Shown in pieces: positions 40,428-50,723 of a DNA stretch of 64,000 nucleotides. The DNA lies in the NCBI RefSeq assembly GCF_900119485.1, contig NZ_FPJZ01000001.1, positions 62,001-126,000 on the forward strand. Reading direction: 5' to 3'. Each line of letters opens with the position of its first letter. Positions within the stretch are counted from its first letter, which is position 1. Both the position numbers and the translations under genes were made by a program. Source of the stretch: Thermoactinomyces sp. DSM 45891 (GTDB lineage Bacteria > Bacillota > Bacilli > Thermoactinomycetales > Thermoactinomycetaceae). The notes below the pieces were generated by a model, which saw nothing but the letters and a program-made list of their open reading frames with translations, was not told the DNA's origin and made no database searches.

Positions 40428-42374
40428 TTACATCACTCGTTTGAACATCTTTTCTAACTCATACGTTGTAAAATGAACAAAAATCGGGCGCCCATGTGGG
40501 CAAGTAAACGGATTTCCACACTCCGATAACTGTTGAAAAAGAGACTCCATCTCTTCATGCCTAAGATGACGATTCGCCTTGATCGCCGCTTTACATGACA
40601 TCATCTTTGCAGAGGCATCTCGTAATACCGCCACATCAACTTTGTCATGATCCTTCAAGTAGTGAATAATCTCATAGATCAAACCCACTTCATTTTCCTT
40701 GGGAAACCAACTTGGATACGCTCGAATCATAAACGTATTTCCTCCAAACGGTTCCAAATCCAATCCCCAGTCTTGCAGTTCTTCTAAATAATTTTCTAGT
40801 GTCTTCACTTCTGAAAGCGTACATTCGATCGTTAGGGGAATTAATAGCGGTTGTTGTGTACTATTTTTTTCGCCCATTCTGCGATAAAAAACTTCATAAT
40901 AAACTCGTTCATGAGCGGCGTGCTGATCTACTAGATAAAAGCCATCATCCGATTGGGCAACAATGTAAGTTCCGTGTACCTGAGCCAGGGGCAACAATAG
41001 CGGAAAACGTGAGTTCGTAGCCTCTATTGATTCATCTAAAGTTGTTATATTTAGAGACTCTGCTTGTTCCGCGATGTCTCGTAACGCAGGCTCGATCTTT
41101 TCTTCTACTGGGTCTGGCATCTGACTACCATACAGAAGCGGTGAAAACTGCTCTTGAACGTTCTCTAGTTCTTTTTTCTCTTCCACTCTAAAATCAACGT
41201 CTTTCTTCTGATCGGAAGAACGGAAAGAGGGGGATTTTTGCGCCTGCAAGTTATCATTCCATAGAGAAGCCCTCTCTTGTACCTGCCAGTCATTCGTACG
41301 AACGGGTGTAAAAGATAACTCAGATTGCTCCGGTTTCGGTGCCGCACTCTTAATCGTTGCCGCTCCGATAGCTTGTGGGACAAGTCGTTGCTTATGAAAA
41401 ACACCTTGAACAGACTGCTCTATCAATTGACATAGTTCACGTTCCTTGCTCAAACGAACTTCTAATTTGGTCGGATGAACATTTACATCTACTAGTTTGG
41501 GGTCCATCTTCATCTGGATTATACCAATCGGATAACGCCCATTTGGTAGTAGTGTTCCATATGCCCTCAGGATCGATTGAGAGATAGGAATACTTCTTAC
41601 ATAGCGACCGTTTAAGATGATTGAGAGATAGGAACGGTTTGATCTGGTCAGCTCCGGCTTAGAGATATACCCACTTAATTGAAAATCTCCGTCTTCTCCA
41701 CCTACTTGCATCATCTGAGAAGCCACTTGTTTCCCATAGATGGCATGGATGACATGTAATAATTTTCCGTCTCCCGGTGTTCGGAAAAGTTCTTTTCCAT
41801 TATGAATAAGCGTAAATGAAAGATCAGGGCACGAAAGAGCTAGCCTGCCCATTACGTCTGCTACTTGGCCTACTTCTGTGTTGACGGTCTTCAAGTATTT
41901 CAAGCGAGCAGGCGTATTATAAAACAAGTCACGGACTACTACATCCGTCCCTCTAGAACGAGAAGTATCTTCTATATGCAATAACTGACCGCCCTCAATT
42001 GTTAATAAAGTCGCGAGTTCGGAAGCATCTTCAGCTGTCTTCAGCTCCACCTTCGCCACCGATGCGATACTAGGTAATGCTTCTCCACGAAATCCAAGTG
42101 TTTGGATTTGAAATAAATCGCGTTCACGCTGAATCTTACTAGTAGCGTGTCGTTCAAAGGCAATTACTGCATCTTCACGCTCCATCCCCGAACCATTATC
42201 TGAAACACGAATATACGAAATTCCGCCTTCTTCTAACTGCACGATAATCTTATCTGCCCTGGCATCAATCGCGTTTTCCACTAGCTCTTTCACAATGGAA
42301 GCAGGACGTTCTACTACTTCCCCTGCGGCAATCTGATTCGCTAATTGCTCATCTAACACACGAATTTTCCCCAT
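40428..42374 (-). CDS. mutL: DNA mismatch repair protein MutL
   Basis: The 648-residue protein has the GHKL ATPase motifs KELVENAIDARADKI, VSDNGSGM and TLGFRGEALPSIA. In the C-domain it has the endonuclease motif DQHAAHERVYYE, matching DQHA-x2-E-x4-E, plus FTCPHGRPIFVHF near the end. It is therefore the nicking MutL type, as in bacteria without MutH. GAGGAGG precedes ATG 42374. It follows mutS by 71 bases. Confidence 0.95.
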   Translation of the reverse strand: MGKIRVLDEQLANQIAAGEVVERPASIVKELVENAIDARADKIIVQLEEGGISYIRVSDNGSGMEREDAVIAFERHATSKIQRERDLFQIQTLGFRGEALPSIASVAKVELKTAEDASELATLLTIEGGQLLHIEDTSRSRGTDVVVRDLFYNTPARLKYLKTVNTEVGQVADVMGRLALSCPDLSFTLIHNGKELFRTPGDGKLLHVIHAIYGKQVASQMMQVGGEDGDFQLSGYISKPELTRSNRSYLSIILNGRYVRSIPISQSILRAYGTLLPNGRYPIGIIQMKMDPKLVDVNVHPTKLEVRLSKERELCQLIEQSVQGVFHKQRLVPQAIGAATIKSAAPKPEQSELSFTPVRTNDWQVQERASLWNDNLQAQKSPSFRSSDQKKDVDFRVEEKKELENVQEQFSPLLYGSQMPDPVEEKIEPALRDIAEQAESLNITTLDESIEATNSRFPLLLPLAQVHGTYIVAQSDDGFYLVDQHAAHERVYYEVFYRRMGEKNSTQQPLLIPLTIECTLSEVKTLENYLEELQDWGLDLEPFGGNTFMIRAYPSWFPKENEVGLIYEIIHYLKDHDKVDVAVLRDASAKMMSCKAAIKANRHLRHEEMESLFQQLSECGNPFTCPHGRPIFVHFTTYELEKMFKRVM

Positions 42375-42445
42375 GAACATATCCTCCTCTCTATAAACAA
42401 AGGAACGAGAGATTGGTTTCTACCATCTGCCCGCCCCCAAAATAG

Positions 42446-45199
42446 TTATTTCAATAATTTTTTCTTTAACTCTAAAACAAACTGCATCGTTTCAAATGGT
42501 GTTTGATTCATTAGATCAAATTGTAATACAGCAGATAACACTTCTTCCTCTGCTACAGAACGGTCTGCAGACAGTCTCTCTGGTCGTTTTTCAGCATCTA
42601 CTACATCCTGCTCTGTTTCATGAACAACATCCTGCTCTTCCGATTTTTTGGCGGCTCCACCGAAATCAAACAAACTTAACTGTCCATCTGGATCATCTGT
42701 TTGATATACGATTGGTTCTTCCTGAATTTCTGAGATGTGCCTTCTATTGGTTTGAACTGAAGACGCACACGCAACAGCAGACTCCGCATTGCCAACTTCA
42801 AGCCTCTCTAAGATCACTTTCGCACGCTGAATCACAGTGGTAGGTATCCCAGCTAACTCGGCAACGTGGATTCCGTAGCTTCGATCCGCTCCACCGGAGA
42901 CAATGCGGTGTAAGAACACGACTTTCCCGTCTTTCTCAATACATTTGGCATGTACATTTACCAGACGTTCTAGTTTTTGATCTAATTGTGTCAACTCATG
43001 ATAATGAGTCGAGAACAGAGTTTTCGCCCTCACATGATCATGGATATATTCTACAATGGCATGCGCAAGAGCTAAACCATCATAGGTGGAGGTACCTCTA
43101 CCTACTTCATCCAACAGAATCAAACTGCGGGGGGTCGCTTCCTTCAATGCTTGACACGTCTCAGCCATCTCTACCATAAACGTACTTCGTCCACCTACTA
43201 AATCGTCTGCAGCACCGATTCTCGTAAAGATCCGGTCTGTTAACGGAATCAATGCAGACTGAGCAGGAACAAAACATCCGATTTGACTTAAAATCGTAAT
43301 TAAAGCCACTTGTCTCATATAAGTTGATTTCCCGGCCATGTTCGGCCCGGTAATGAGATACAATTGACGAGATTGATGATTTAGTTCCACATCATTTGCA
43401 ATAAACTCCTGATCATCGGGAGCGAGTGCTTCAACCACTGGATGACGCCCTGCGACGACAGCCATTTCATCCCCTTCATGCACTTCTGGACGCACATACT
43501 GCCCCTCGGCAGAAACTTTCGCAAATGCATGAAGTACATCTAATTCAGCAACCTGCTCGGCCAGCTTCTGGAGTCGTCCAACATGGGTAGCCAGATGATT
43601 TCTTACTCCACAAAACAGCTCATACTCCAAATCCATCGACTTCTCAGAAGCATCGAGAATCAATTGCTCCTTCTGCTTTAACTCAGGAGTAATAAACCGC
43701 TCTGCATTGGCAAGAGTCTGTTTTCGTTCATATAGTCCTTCTGGAAGATTTCGTAAATTCGAGCGAGAAATCTCAATATAATAACCAAATATGCGGTTAT
43801 AACCGATCTTGAGAGACTTAATCCCTGTACGATTACGCTCTTGTTGTTCTAGTGTAGCAATCCATTGTTTCCCATTCTTCTGGACGTCACGATACTGATC
43901 TAACTGTTCGTGGTAACCAGCCTGAATGATGCCTCCTTCTTTTACAGAGAGTGGAGGTTCTGCCACAATCGCTTTTGATATGTATGTCTGTAAATCGACG
44001 CATTCATCTATCTCTACTAGAAGGGAATGAATCCGTTTCGATGGCAACTGACCTAACAAGATTTTTAAATCAGGAATCGCTGCCAATGAACGGTGGAGGG
44101 CAACCAAATCACGAGCCGTAGCAGATCCATATGAAACCCGGGCGGCCAAACGTTCTAAATCGTATACATTCTTTAATCCAGCCCGAACGTCATCTAATAA
44201 CAGTAGATGTTCCAGATAAGCAGCTACGACATCTTGTCGGTTCTGGATCTCTTGTATACGAAGCAACGGCTTGTCCAACCATTTTTTTAGGAGCCTGCTT
44301 CCCATAGCCGTAACCGATTGATCTAATAATCCTAATAGGGAACCGCGCTTCTTCCCTTCCCCCATCGTAATCGTCAATTCCAAATTACGACGAGCCACTT
44401 CATCCAACATCATATACTGCTTAGCATCATATCGGTGAAGCCTTTGGAGATGGCCTAAGGAACGTTTCTGCGTATTTTGCAGATAAGCATATAGGGCAAC
44501 TAATCCTTTTTTCAAGCCAACAGTAGAGCATTCTTGATGAAAAGAAGGAAACTGGTCCTCTATCTTCTTCAGCAGACCCTCCAATTGCGACTTCTGCACA
44601 GAAAACGGTGTAACCATTACACGATATCGCTTTTGCAACATCGTCCCTATATCTTCTTGGTCTAGTAAGGCATGTTCGACTAATAATTCTTTTGGCTGAT
44701 AAGACAAAATTTCATCTAATAGCGAGGACAGATTTGGTAATTCGGTAAGATGGATCTCCCCTGTTGATAAGTCAACAGCCGATAAACCATATAGAGAATG
44801 ACTCTGTACAACGGATACAAGAAAGTTATTTTCTTGATCAGTCAGCATTGATTCTTCCATCACAGTGCCTGGGGTGACGAAACGGATAATCTCTCTTCTT
44901 ACGACCCCTTTGGCAGAAGATGGATCTTCTACCTGTTCACAAATGGCGACTTTATAACCTTTTTCAATTAGGCGTTCGATATAGGTATTAGCAGAATGAT
45001 ACGGAACCCCGCACATCGGAATTCGCTCTTCTGTTCCCCCACCACGCCCTGTCAATGTAATCTCTAGTTCTTCTGCAGCTAATTGAGCATCTTCAAAAAA
45101 TAACTCATAGAAATCCCCTAAGCGAAAAAATAAAAAGGCATCGGGGGCTTGAGCCTTAATCTTGAGATACTGTTCAATCATCGGAGTATATTTAGCCAA
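42446..45199 (-). CDS. mutS: DNA mismatch repair protein MutS
   Basis: The 917-residue protein has the mismatch-reading FRLGDFYELFFEDA, core and clamp domains, then the ATPase with GPNMAGKSTYMRQ, LILLDEVGRGTSTYDG and STHYHELTQLD. The C-terminal linker (about 800-885) is acidic and longer than in B. subtilis (858 residues), and ends in FETMQFVLELKKKLL. It recognises base mismatches and recruits MutL. It lies in the cotE-mutS-mutL order, but with an amidoligase-like gene placed before it. Confidence 0.95.
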   Translation of the reverse strand: MAKYTPMIEQYLKIKAQAPDAFLFFRLGDFYELFFEDAQLAAEELEITLTGRGGGTEERIPMCGVPYHSANTYIERLIEKGYKVAICEQVEDPSSAKGVVRREIIRFVTPGTVMEESMLTDQENNFLVSVVQSHSLYGLSAVDLSTGEIHLTELPNLSSLLDEILSYQPKELLVEHALLDQEDIGTMLQKRYRVMVTPFSVQKSQLEGLLKKIEDQFPSFHQECSTVGLKKGLVALYAYLQNTQKRSLGHLQRLHRYDAKQYMMLDEVARRNLELTITMGEGKKRGSLLGLLDQSVTAMGSRLLKKWLDKPLLRIQEIQNRQDVVAAYLEHLLLLDDVRAGLKNVYDLERLAARVSYGSATARDLVALHRSLAAIPDLKILLGQLPSKRIHSLLVEIDECVDLQTYISKAIVAEPPLSVKEGGIIQAGYHEQLDQYRDVQKNGKQWIATLEQQERNRTGIKSLKIGYNRIFGYYIEISRSNLRNLPEGLYERKQTLANAERFITPELKQKEQLILDASEKSMDLEYELFCGVRNHLATHVGRLQKLAEQVAELDVLHAFAKVSAEGQYVRPEVHEGDEMAVVAGRHPVVEALAPDDQEFIANDVELNHQSRQLYLITGPNMAGKSTYMRQVALITILSQIGCFVPAQSALIPLTDRIFTRIGAADDLVGGRSTFMVEMAETCQALKEATPRSLILLDEVGRGTSTYDGLALAHAIVEYIHDHVRAKTLFSTHYHELTQLDQKLERLVNVHAKCIEKDGKVVFLHRIVSGGADRSYGIHVAELAGIPTTVIQRAKVILERLEVGNAESAVACASSVQTNRRHISEIQEEPIVYQTDDPDGQLSLFDFGGAAKKSEEQDVVHETEQDVVDAEKRPERLSADRSVAEEEVLSAVLQFDLMNQTPFETMQFVLELKKKLLK

Positions 45200-45264
45200 A
45201 TCTCTCTTCCTCCGGCTATTATTCTATCAATTCTATATCTTACTTATTGTAACATGCATAGAAA

Positions 45265-45298
45265 AAGGGAACAACTATAATATACCATAGGTTCCCTT
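45265..45298. terminator. Hairpin between the amidoligase-like gene and mutS
   Basis: An 8-bp stem (45265-45272 with 45291-45298, aagggaac) just downstream of the amidoligase-like stop probably separates it from mutS. Confidence 0.55.
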
Positions 45299-45310
45299 CA
45301 ATGCCTTATG

Positions 45311-46744
45311 TTACCTTTTCTTTGTATGATATGGAGGAAGTCTCCAAGCTTTCCGTAGGTCCGTTGACTCATCCCAAGTCTTTCCTTGCTGGATGAATGA
45401 AAAAAACTCGTCAATTACATTTTGATATGCTTCATAATCATCTAAACGTTTTATATCTTGCCATAGATCTGGAATCCATTCTTTTAGCACTGTTTTATTC
45501 CCATCGTAGTATGCCTGTTGTATACCAGGATCACTTAACGGATTATACATCAATTGTTCGAAATTTCCAGCAATAATTTTCGACAAAACCAGCACACCTT
45601 TGGTAAGAGTAGGGGTTATTAACCAACTAGGTGGAGTTCGATATTCAAAGCCACCATGCTCCTGCATGCGATAATCTCCTAGGAACCCATATTTGGGACG
45701 CCGTTCCTTCCCTCTAGGATCTTCGCACACTACTAGCGGCAAAGCTAAGTAATTATCTAAAGCTCTGAGTAATTGAAAACTAGGCTCGATCCCGCTGAAG
45801 TGAACATGACCACCAATCGGGTATTTGGGGTAAGGGAGAGCTCCAGCTAACCATTTACATTGTACATTCTGCACCTTCTTCGCAGCATGTAGCAAGCACT
45901 GATAGACACGAACACTTAACCGCAAGGGATCTGGCGTAGGGTCTGGCCTAAGCTCCACAATCGGTTTATGACTTCGATTGTCTCCTAACCATGCCGCATC
46001 ACACCCTATTTTCCCTTGTATAGGAAAATATTTCGATGCGACAATCAAATTTCCTTTTGGAGTAACCATAATAAATTCAGGGTCGGCACCTAACATAATC
46101 GTCTTAAGTGTGGTGCTTGACTTCCTAAGCCTTTTGCGATAATCAGATACTGCTTTAATAAAAAGTCTCTCTAGATCTTCATTTAACTTAGGACTAGGGT
46201 CAACCTGAACAATCGATATCTTTTTACTTGTACCTACTCCACAGGTTACCATGCCATAATCCAGTCCCGTCGCATATAAAGCCCGCACAGCTACCTTTTG
46301 TACTCGCTTGATTTCTCGATCATTATCTGGATCGGTAACCCTTACATATGTTTTTCTCTTTACTTTTTGTTTTTTCTTGGACTGACTTAACCAAACACTC
46401 GTTTCTTTCGATCGATAAACACTAAGTACTTTCGTCTGAAAAATACTAAATACGTATTCACGAAGAAACTGCCGGCTGCTACCTACCACCTGAATCCCAT
46501 GTAGTTGAAGAATGTCATTATGTTGTTTTGAACTTTTTAGTTTCTCTACGTGTTTTTCGTTGTTTAATGTGTAGAGCGTTGAAGACGTACGTATCGCCCC
46601 AGATATTTGTATCTGATCGTCAGTCGTCTCCAGGAGGATGGAAGGCGCAAATCTGTGATCAACACTGACAAGTTGTTCGCGAAGACCTTGCAGTTCTTCT
46701 TGTTCAGATTCCTTTGCATCTAATGGTAGGGTAACGGCTCCCAT
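45311..46744 (-). CDS. Putative amidoligase-domain protein (COOH-NH2 ligase type)
   Basis: The 477-residue protein contains TIMLGADPEFIMVTPKGNLI, GCDAAWLGDNRSHKPIVELR, IGGHVHFSG and YRMQEHGGFEYRTPPSWL. These are the metal- and substrate-binding motifs of the glutamine-synthetase-like phage amidoligase (type 2) family. Such enzymes are thought to form peptide-like bonds on proteins or peptidoglycan-like substrates. An N-terminal third of about 170 residues has no known motif. It sits between cotE and mutS on the same strand, which suggests a spore-linked role; that is inference. Confidence 0.78.
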   Translation of the reverse strand: MGAVTLPLDAKESEQEELQGLREQLVSVDHRFAPSILLETTDDQIQISGAIRTSSTLYTLNNEKHVEKLKSSKQHNDILQLHGIQVVGSSRQFLREYVFSIFQTKVLSVYRSKETSVWLSQSKKKQKVKRKTYVRVTDPDNDREIKRVQKVAVRALYATGLDYGMVTCGVGTSKKISIVQVDPSPKLNEDLERLFIKAVSDYRKRLRKSSTTLKTIMLGADPEFIMVTPKGNLIVASKYFPIQGKIGCDAAWLGDNRSHKPIVELRPDPTPDPLRLSVRVYQCLLHAAKKVQNVQCKWLAGALPYPKYPIGGHVHFSGIEPSFQLLRALDNYLALPLVVCEDPRGKERRPKYGFLGDYRMQEHGGFEYRTPPSWLITPTLTKGVLVLSKIIAGNFEQLMYNPLSDPGIQQAYYDGNKTVLKEWIPDLWQDIKRLDDYEAYQNVIDEFFSFIQQGKTWDESTDLRKAWRLPPYHTKKR

Positions 46745-46982
46745 AACCCTTTCCCCTTTCTACGCACCACCCATGGCTACCTTTTATGCCTTCATACCGA
46801 AAAAGCCAAATCCATTGGTTATTTATATGCAAATGCATCAGCACAAGTGCGTATTATCCAAGCCACGTATTCTCATCCAAAAAGCAGACTCCCTGCTATA
46901 GTATTCAAAACTATGCGGACTAGAGTCTGTCTCTGGTTATTTTTACGTGTCTATGAACATATCTTCTATTTCTAAAAAAATA

Positions 46983-47010
46983 AAGCTACTGGCATCGTTG
47001 CCAGTAGCTT
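46983..47010. terminator. cotE terminator
   Basis: A perfect 12-bp stem (46983-46994 with 46999-47010) with loop tcgt lies nine bases after the cotE stop. The 46745-46982 gap has no gene. Confidence 0.85.
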
Positions 47011-47018
47011 ATTAAGAA

Positions 47019-47609
47019 TCAGTCTTCCAAATCATCAAAGACTAAGTCTGGATCTAAGTCATCGAAGGTGTCGTCCTCGTCTTCTTCAGCCATCTCGCTT
47101 ATGAAGTCTTCTTTGTCTTTATCATCCCACTCGCCAAGCTCATGTGGGAAGACGGCTACTGTGACTTTTGTTTCACCTATCAGCTCCACAACAAACTCTT
47201 TTTCCACTTTGATAGAAATGGAATCTTTATGGGGAGAAAGCTTTGCTGCTACACAATTGGGAGTCTGTGTGCAAATCGTACTTACATTAACAGTCCCTTC
47301 GCGTGTATAGCGATCATAGTACGTAAGTGGAATCTTTTCTGCATAGTGTACTGTTTCTGTCATGACATCTGTCTTGGTATTTCCTTTGGTGGAGTACCAA
47401 ATATTCACATCATACGTACCACGTACCTCGACCGCTTCACCTACTTTAGAGCTTTCATAATTGTGATTAATTAACCACGCTCCTAATATGTGGTGAATGT
47501 GGTCAGGTGGGTGGATAGAGTGTTTCACTTGACAAAACTTCCGTCCTTTCCCACAAATCGCTCTCGACATGATTTGACGGTATTCAACTGATCGATCTGT
47601 ATTTGCCAC
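47019..47609 (-). CDS. cotE: Outer spore coat morphogenetic protein CotE
   Basis: The 196-residue protein matches CotE: SRAICGKGRKFCQVKHSIHP, HHILGAWLINHNYESSKVGE, VEVRGTYDVNIWYSTKGNTK and VELIGETKVTVAVFP, ending in an acidic tail (EEDEDDTFDDLDPDLVFDDL). CotE assembles the outer spore coat in the mother cell. GAGGAGGG lies six bases before the GTG start. It lies between ricA and mutS, the conserved Bacillus order. Confidence 0.94.
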   Translation of the reverse strand: MANTDRSVEYRQIMSRAICGKGRKFCQVKHSIHPPDHIHHILGAWLINHNYESSKVGEAVEVRGTYDVNIWYSTKGNTKTDVMTETVHYAEKIPLTYYDRYTREGTVNVSTICTQTPNCVAAKLSPHKDSISIKVEKEFVVELIGETKVTVAVFPHELGEWDDKDKEDFISEMAEEDEDDTFDDLDPDLVFDDLED

Positions 47610-47699
47610 CTTATTCCCTCCTCAAACGGTCGTTCACTTGAGTATATGCAGGGCGTACGCCTAGGGTGCATGAGGGAATTAACAGATCTCAAAGTTTTT

Positions 47700-48116
47700 T
47701 CATTTTGAACGGCTTTTGCAGCCACACGAACCGCCGGAACCACAGCCTCTAGCGACTTCTCCTCCCACTTCAATATGAATTTTTGCTGAAACGGTTTCTG
47801 CCACGACATTTTGAATCGTTTGCAGAAGTTCGTTTATCTCTACTTGGTACTGCTGGTATTCCTTAACAATCGGAAGATGATCAAACTCATGGTGTAGCTG
47901 TTCTAATTCTTTTTCCAGCAAACGAACATACTCGCTTTTATGATAATGTTTGGCGTGAACCAACTCTTTTTGTTTCTTCTTAATTTCATCAATTAACTGG
48001 TTTACCTTCGCACTATCCTGAACTTGTTTCTCAGCTTGCCGAAAACGTTTGACCTCAGCAGTAGCACTCACTTGTTCAGATAGTTTTTTTGCAAATGCAA
48101 GCACGGGGTGTTCCAT
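47700..48116 (-). CDS. ricA: RicA/YmcA, YlbF/YmcA-family regulator
   Basis: The 138-residue helical protein (KKLSEQVSATAEVKRFRQAE, LVHAKHYHKSEYVRLLEKEL) is YmcA, now RicA, which forms a complex with RicF and RicT that promotes mRNA maturation and phosphorelay control of sporulation, biofilm and competence. The C-terminus has three or four clustered Cys (VARGCGSGGSCGCKSRSK), which fits the iron-sulfur clusters bound by this complex. AAGGA precedes ATG 48116. It lies 24 bases after miaB and before cotE, as in B. subtilis. Confidence 0.88.
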   Translation of the reverse strand: MEHPVLAFAKKLSEQVSATAEVKRFRQAEKQVQDSAKVNQLIDEIKKKQKELVHAKHYHKSEYVRLLEKELEQLHHEFDHLPIVKEYQQYQVEINELLQTIQNVVAETVSAKIHIEVGGEVARGCGSGGSCGCKSRSK

Positions 48117-48140
48117 TATATCCTTCACCTGCCACCTCAC

Positions 48141-49625
48141 CTAAGCAACCGGAACTTTCTGCTGTGGTTGCTCTTCCAACCAAACACCTGTTAACGACCA
48201 AGTTTTTGGATCATCAATACGAACCATGACCATTTTACCAATTAAACTCTTAGGTCCAGCAAAATTTACCAGTTTATTTGTACGAGTCCGGCCGGAGAGA
48301 ACATCTGGATTCTTCTTACTCTCGCCTTCGACCAATACCTCTACGATTTCACCGCGTAACTCTTCGTTTTTACGACGGCCAATCTCATTTAAGGTTTCAT
48401 TTAGTCTTTGAAGTCGTGCCTTTTTCACTTCCATCGGAATATTATCCTGCATCTTAGCCGCTGGAGTCCCTTCACGAGGGGAGTAGATAAAGGTAAAGGC
48501 AGAATCAAATTCCACTTCTTTCACTAACGAAATCGTCTCTTCAAACTGCTCATCTGTTTCACCTGGGAAACCAACAATAATATCCGTTGTTAAAACCACA
48601 TTTGGCACTGCCTCTTTGATTTTACGCACCAAGTCTAGATAACGTTCCCGATCATATTTACGGGCCATTAATTTCAGGACCTCACTACTGCCTGATTGAA
48701 CAGGAAGATGAATGTGCTCTACCAAGTTACCGCCTTTACCAAGCACCTCCACTAAGTGGTCATCAAAGTCACGAGGATGACTCGTTGTAAAGCGAATTCG
48801 GGGAATGCCAATCTTACGCACATCATCCATTAAGTCGCCAAAGAGATAATTACGTTGTTCTAGATCTTTACCATATGCATTTACATTTTGACCAAGCAAC
48901 GTTACTTCTTGATAGCCTTTACGGGCTAATTCTCGGATCTCGCCAAGTACATCTTCAGGTCGGCGGCTACGCTCCTTCCCGCGAGTGTAAGGCACGATAC
49001 AGTAGGTACAGAATTTATCACAACCGTACATGATATTTACCCAAGCACGCAAACCATCCGCACGTACTTTTGGCATATTCTCTACTACATCTCCCTCTTT
49101 TGACCAAACTTCGATTACCATCTCTTTACTCATTAGCGCATTATGCACTAAATGAGGTAGACGGTGGATATTATGGGTTCCAAATACCAAATCCACATTT
49201 TGATAGCTTTTTAGGATGCGATTTACTACTGATTCTTCTTGTGACATACAGCCACATACACCTAGAATCAAATTCGGCTTCTCAAGCTTGAGATGTTTGA
49301 GCCGACCTAATTCTCCAAACACTTTATCCTCTGCATTTTCACGGATGGCACATGTATTTAGCAAGATGATATCTGCATCACGTTCATTTGTAGTAGATGA
49401 ATATCCCATCATCTCAAAAATACCTGCCATTGTCTCGCTATCATGGACATTCATCTGACAGCCAAACGTTTGGATCAAATATTTATGACCCACTCCGATC
49501 TGTTTCATCTCATCTGGTAATGCCTCAAACTGCAAAACTTGTACTTCTTCTTTCCCACGCTTCTTCGCTTCTCTTAAGTCAGGGGCTTGAAAGTATTGAG
49601 AGAAGTCTTTTTTCATTTTACTCAT
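48141..49625 (-). CDS. miaB: tRNA methylthiotransferase MiaB
   Basis: The 494-residue protein has the three N-terminal cluster-binding Cys (FGCQMN, NTCAIREN, GVCGCMSQ), the radical-SAM motif CDKFCTYC, and a C-terminal TRAM domain (RGEIVEVLVEGESKKN). It converts the isopentenyl-adenosine made by MiaA to its 2-methylthio form at position 37 of tRNA. The N-terminal extension of about 55 residues is normal in Bacilli. Confidence 0.95.
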   Translation of the reverse strand: MSKMKKDFSQYFQAPDLREAKKRGKEEVQVLQFEALPDEMKQIGVGHKYLIQTFGCQMNVHDSETMAGIFEMMGYSSTTNERDADIILLNTCAIRENAEDKVFGELGRLKHLKLEKPNLILGVCGCMSQEESVVNRILKSYQNVDLVFGTHNIHRLPHLVHNALMSKEMVIEVWSKEGDVVENMPKVRADGLRAWVNIMYGCDKFCTYCIVPYTRGKERSRRPEDVLGEIRELARKGYQEVTLLGQNVNAYGKDLEQRNYLFGDLMDDVRKIGIPRIRFTTSHPRDFDDHLVEVLGKGGNLVEHIHLPVQSGSSEVLKLMARKYDRERYLDLVRKIKEAVPNVVLTTDIIVGFPGETDEQFEETISLVKEVEFDSAFTFIYSPREGTPAAKMQDNIPMEVKKARLQRLNETLNEIGRRKNEELRGEIVEVLVEGESKKNPDVLSGRTRTNKLVNFAGPKSLIGKMVMVRIDDPKTWSLTGVWLEEQPQQKVPVA

Positions 49626-49883
49626 GCTCCCACCTCTGAATTCTCATTTTATTTTTGAGAGACTCATCTATTTTAAATGAAATCTTAACATCCATTGCAT
49701 CACTTAGATAAAAACAGTCTACAACTAAGTGATTATACCTGAAATTACGTATTTCTTCAATGTAGACTTAACAATCCACCTACTATTCCTAAAAATAGAA
49801 ATAAAGTAATCTTCACGCGTTCCCTTAGTACATGGTGTATAATATTTTCATTATCGAAAGAATGGTGAAACGGAGGTTTATTT

Positions 49884-50708
49884 ATGTCGAACAAACATTT
49901 GATCGTGCTAGATTTAGATGGAACATTACTAACAGAAGATAAGAAAATATCACAAGCCACGAAGCAAGTACTACACCAAGCGATGAGCGAAGGGCATGAG
50001 GTTGCCATTGCAACAGGTCGTCCTTACCGAATGAGTATGCAGTATTATCAGGAGCTTGGCTTACGCTCACCCATTGTAAACTATAATGGTGCACTTAGCC
50101 ATCATCCCCATGATACTTCCTTTGAAAAGCATCACATTACTATACCGTTAGAGCAAGCTCATCATATTATTGAAACCTGTTATTCTCTTGATATGCCAAA
50201 TATTCTCGTAGAAATAGAGGATCATATCTATTCCTCCACAACAGGAAGCGAAAATACCAATCATAAATTTTTCTCCTTGCATGCGCACGAAATCCACACA
50301 GGAGATTTGCTTCAACTTATCAAAGACCATCCAACAAGTATACTCGCACAATTCCATGACCATCATAACTGGGATGAAATTCAAAAAACCTTTATTGATC
50401 GTCACAGTCATATCGTACATCATCGCAAATGGGATGAACCATTTCAAGTGGTGGAAGTCCTACGACAAGGTGTTGACAAAGCTGTTGGAGTAGAACGCAT
50501 GGCTCGTTATTACGATATTCCTAAGGAACGGATTATCGCTTTTGGCGACGAAGACAACGATATGGAAATGCTCCAGTATGTCGGTAAGGGTGTAGCCATG
50601 GGAAATGCCATCGAAGCCTTAAAAAATGTTGCGGATGACATCACCGACCGCAATGATCATGATGGTGTAGCGAATTACTTGAAAAAATATCTAAAACTAC
50701 AGTCATAA
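49884..50708 (+). CDS. Cof-type HAD hydrolase
   Basis: The 274-residue protein has HAD motif I (VLDLDGTLLTEDKKI), motif II (AIATGRPY), the C2-type cap, the conserved Lys in DKAVGVERMARY and motif IV FGDEDNDMEMLQYVGKGVAM. It is a cytoplasmic phosphatase of the Cof group acting on small sugar or nucleotide phosphates; the natural substrate is not evident. CGGAGG lies seven bases upstream of ATG, and TATAAT at 49838-49843 could be the -10. It is divergent from miaB. Confidence 0.9.
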   Translation: MSNKHLIVLDLDGTLLTEDKKISQATKQVLHQAMSEGHEVAIATGRPYRMSMQYYQELGLRSPIVNYNGALSHHPHDTSFEKHHITIPLEQAHHIIETCYSLDMPNILVEIEDHIYSSTTGSENTNHKFFSLHAHEIHTGDLLQLIKDHPTSILAQFHDHHNWDEIQKTFIDRHSHIVHHRKWDEPFQVVEVLRQGVDKAVGVERMARYYDIPKERIIAFGDEDNDMEMLQYVGKGVAMGNAIEALKNVADDITDRNDHDGVANYLKKYLKLQS

Positions 50709-50723
50709 TCATGGAAAATTAAT

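Noticed and set aside
47525..47809. 94-codon minus-strand ORF between cotE and ricA
   Set aside because: It overlaps the cotE start and ricA end in another frame and has no family resemblance.
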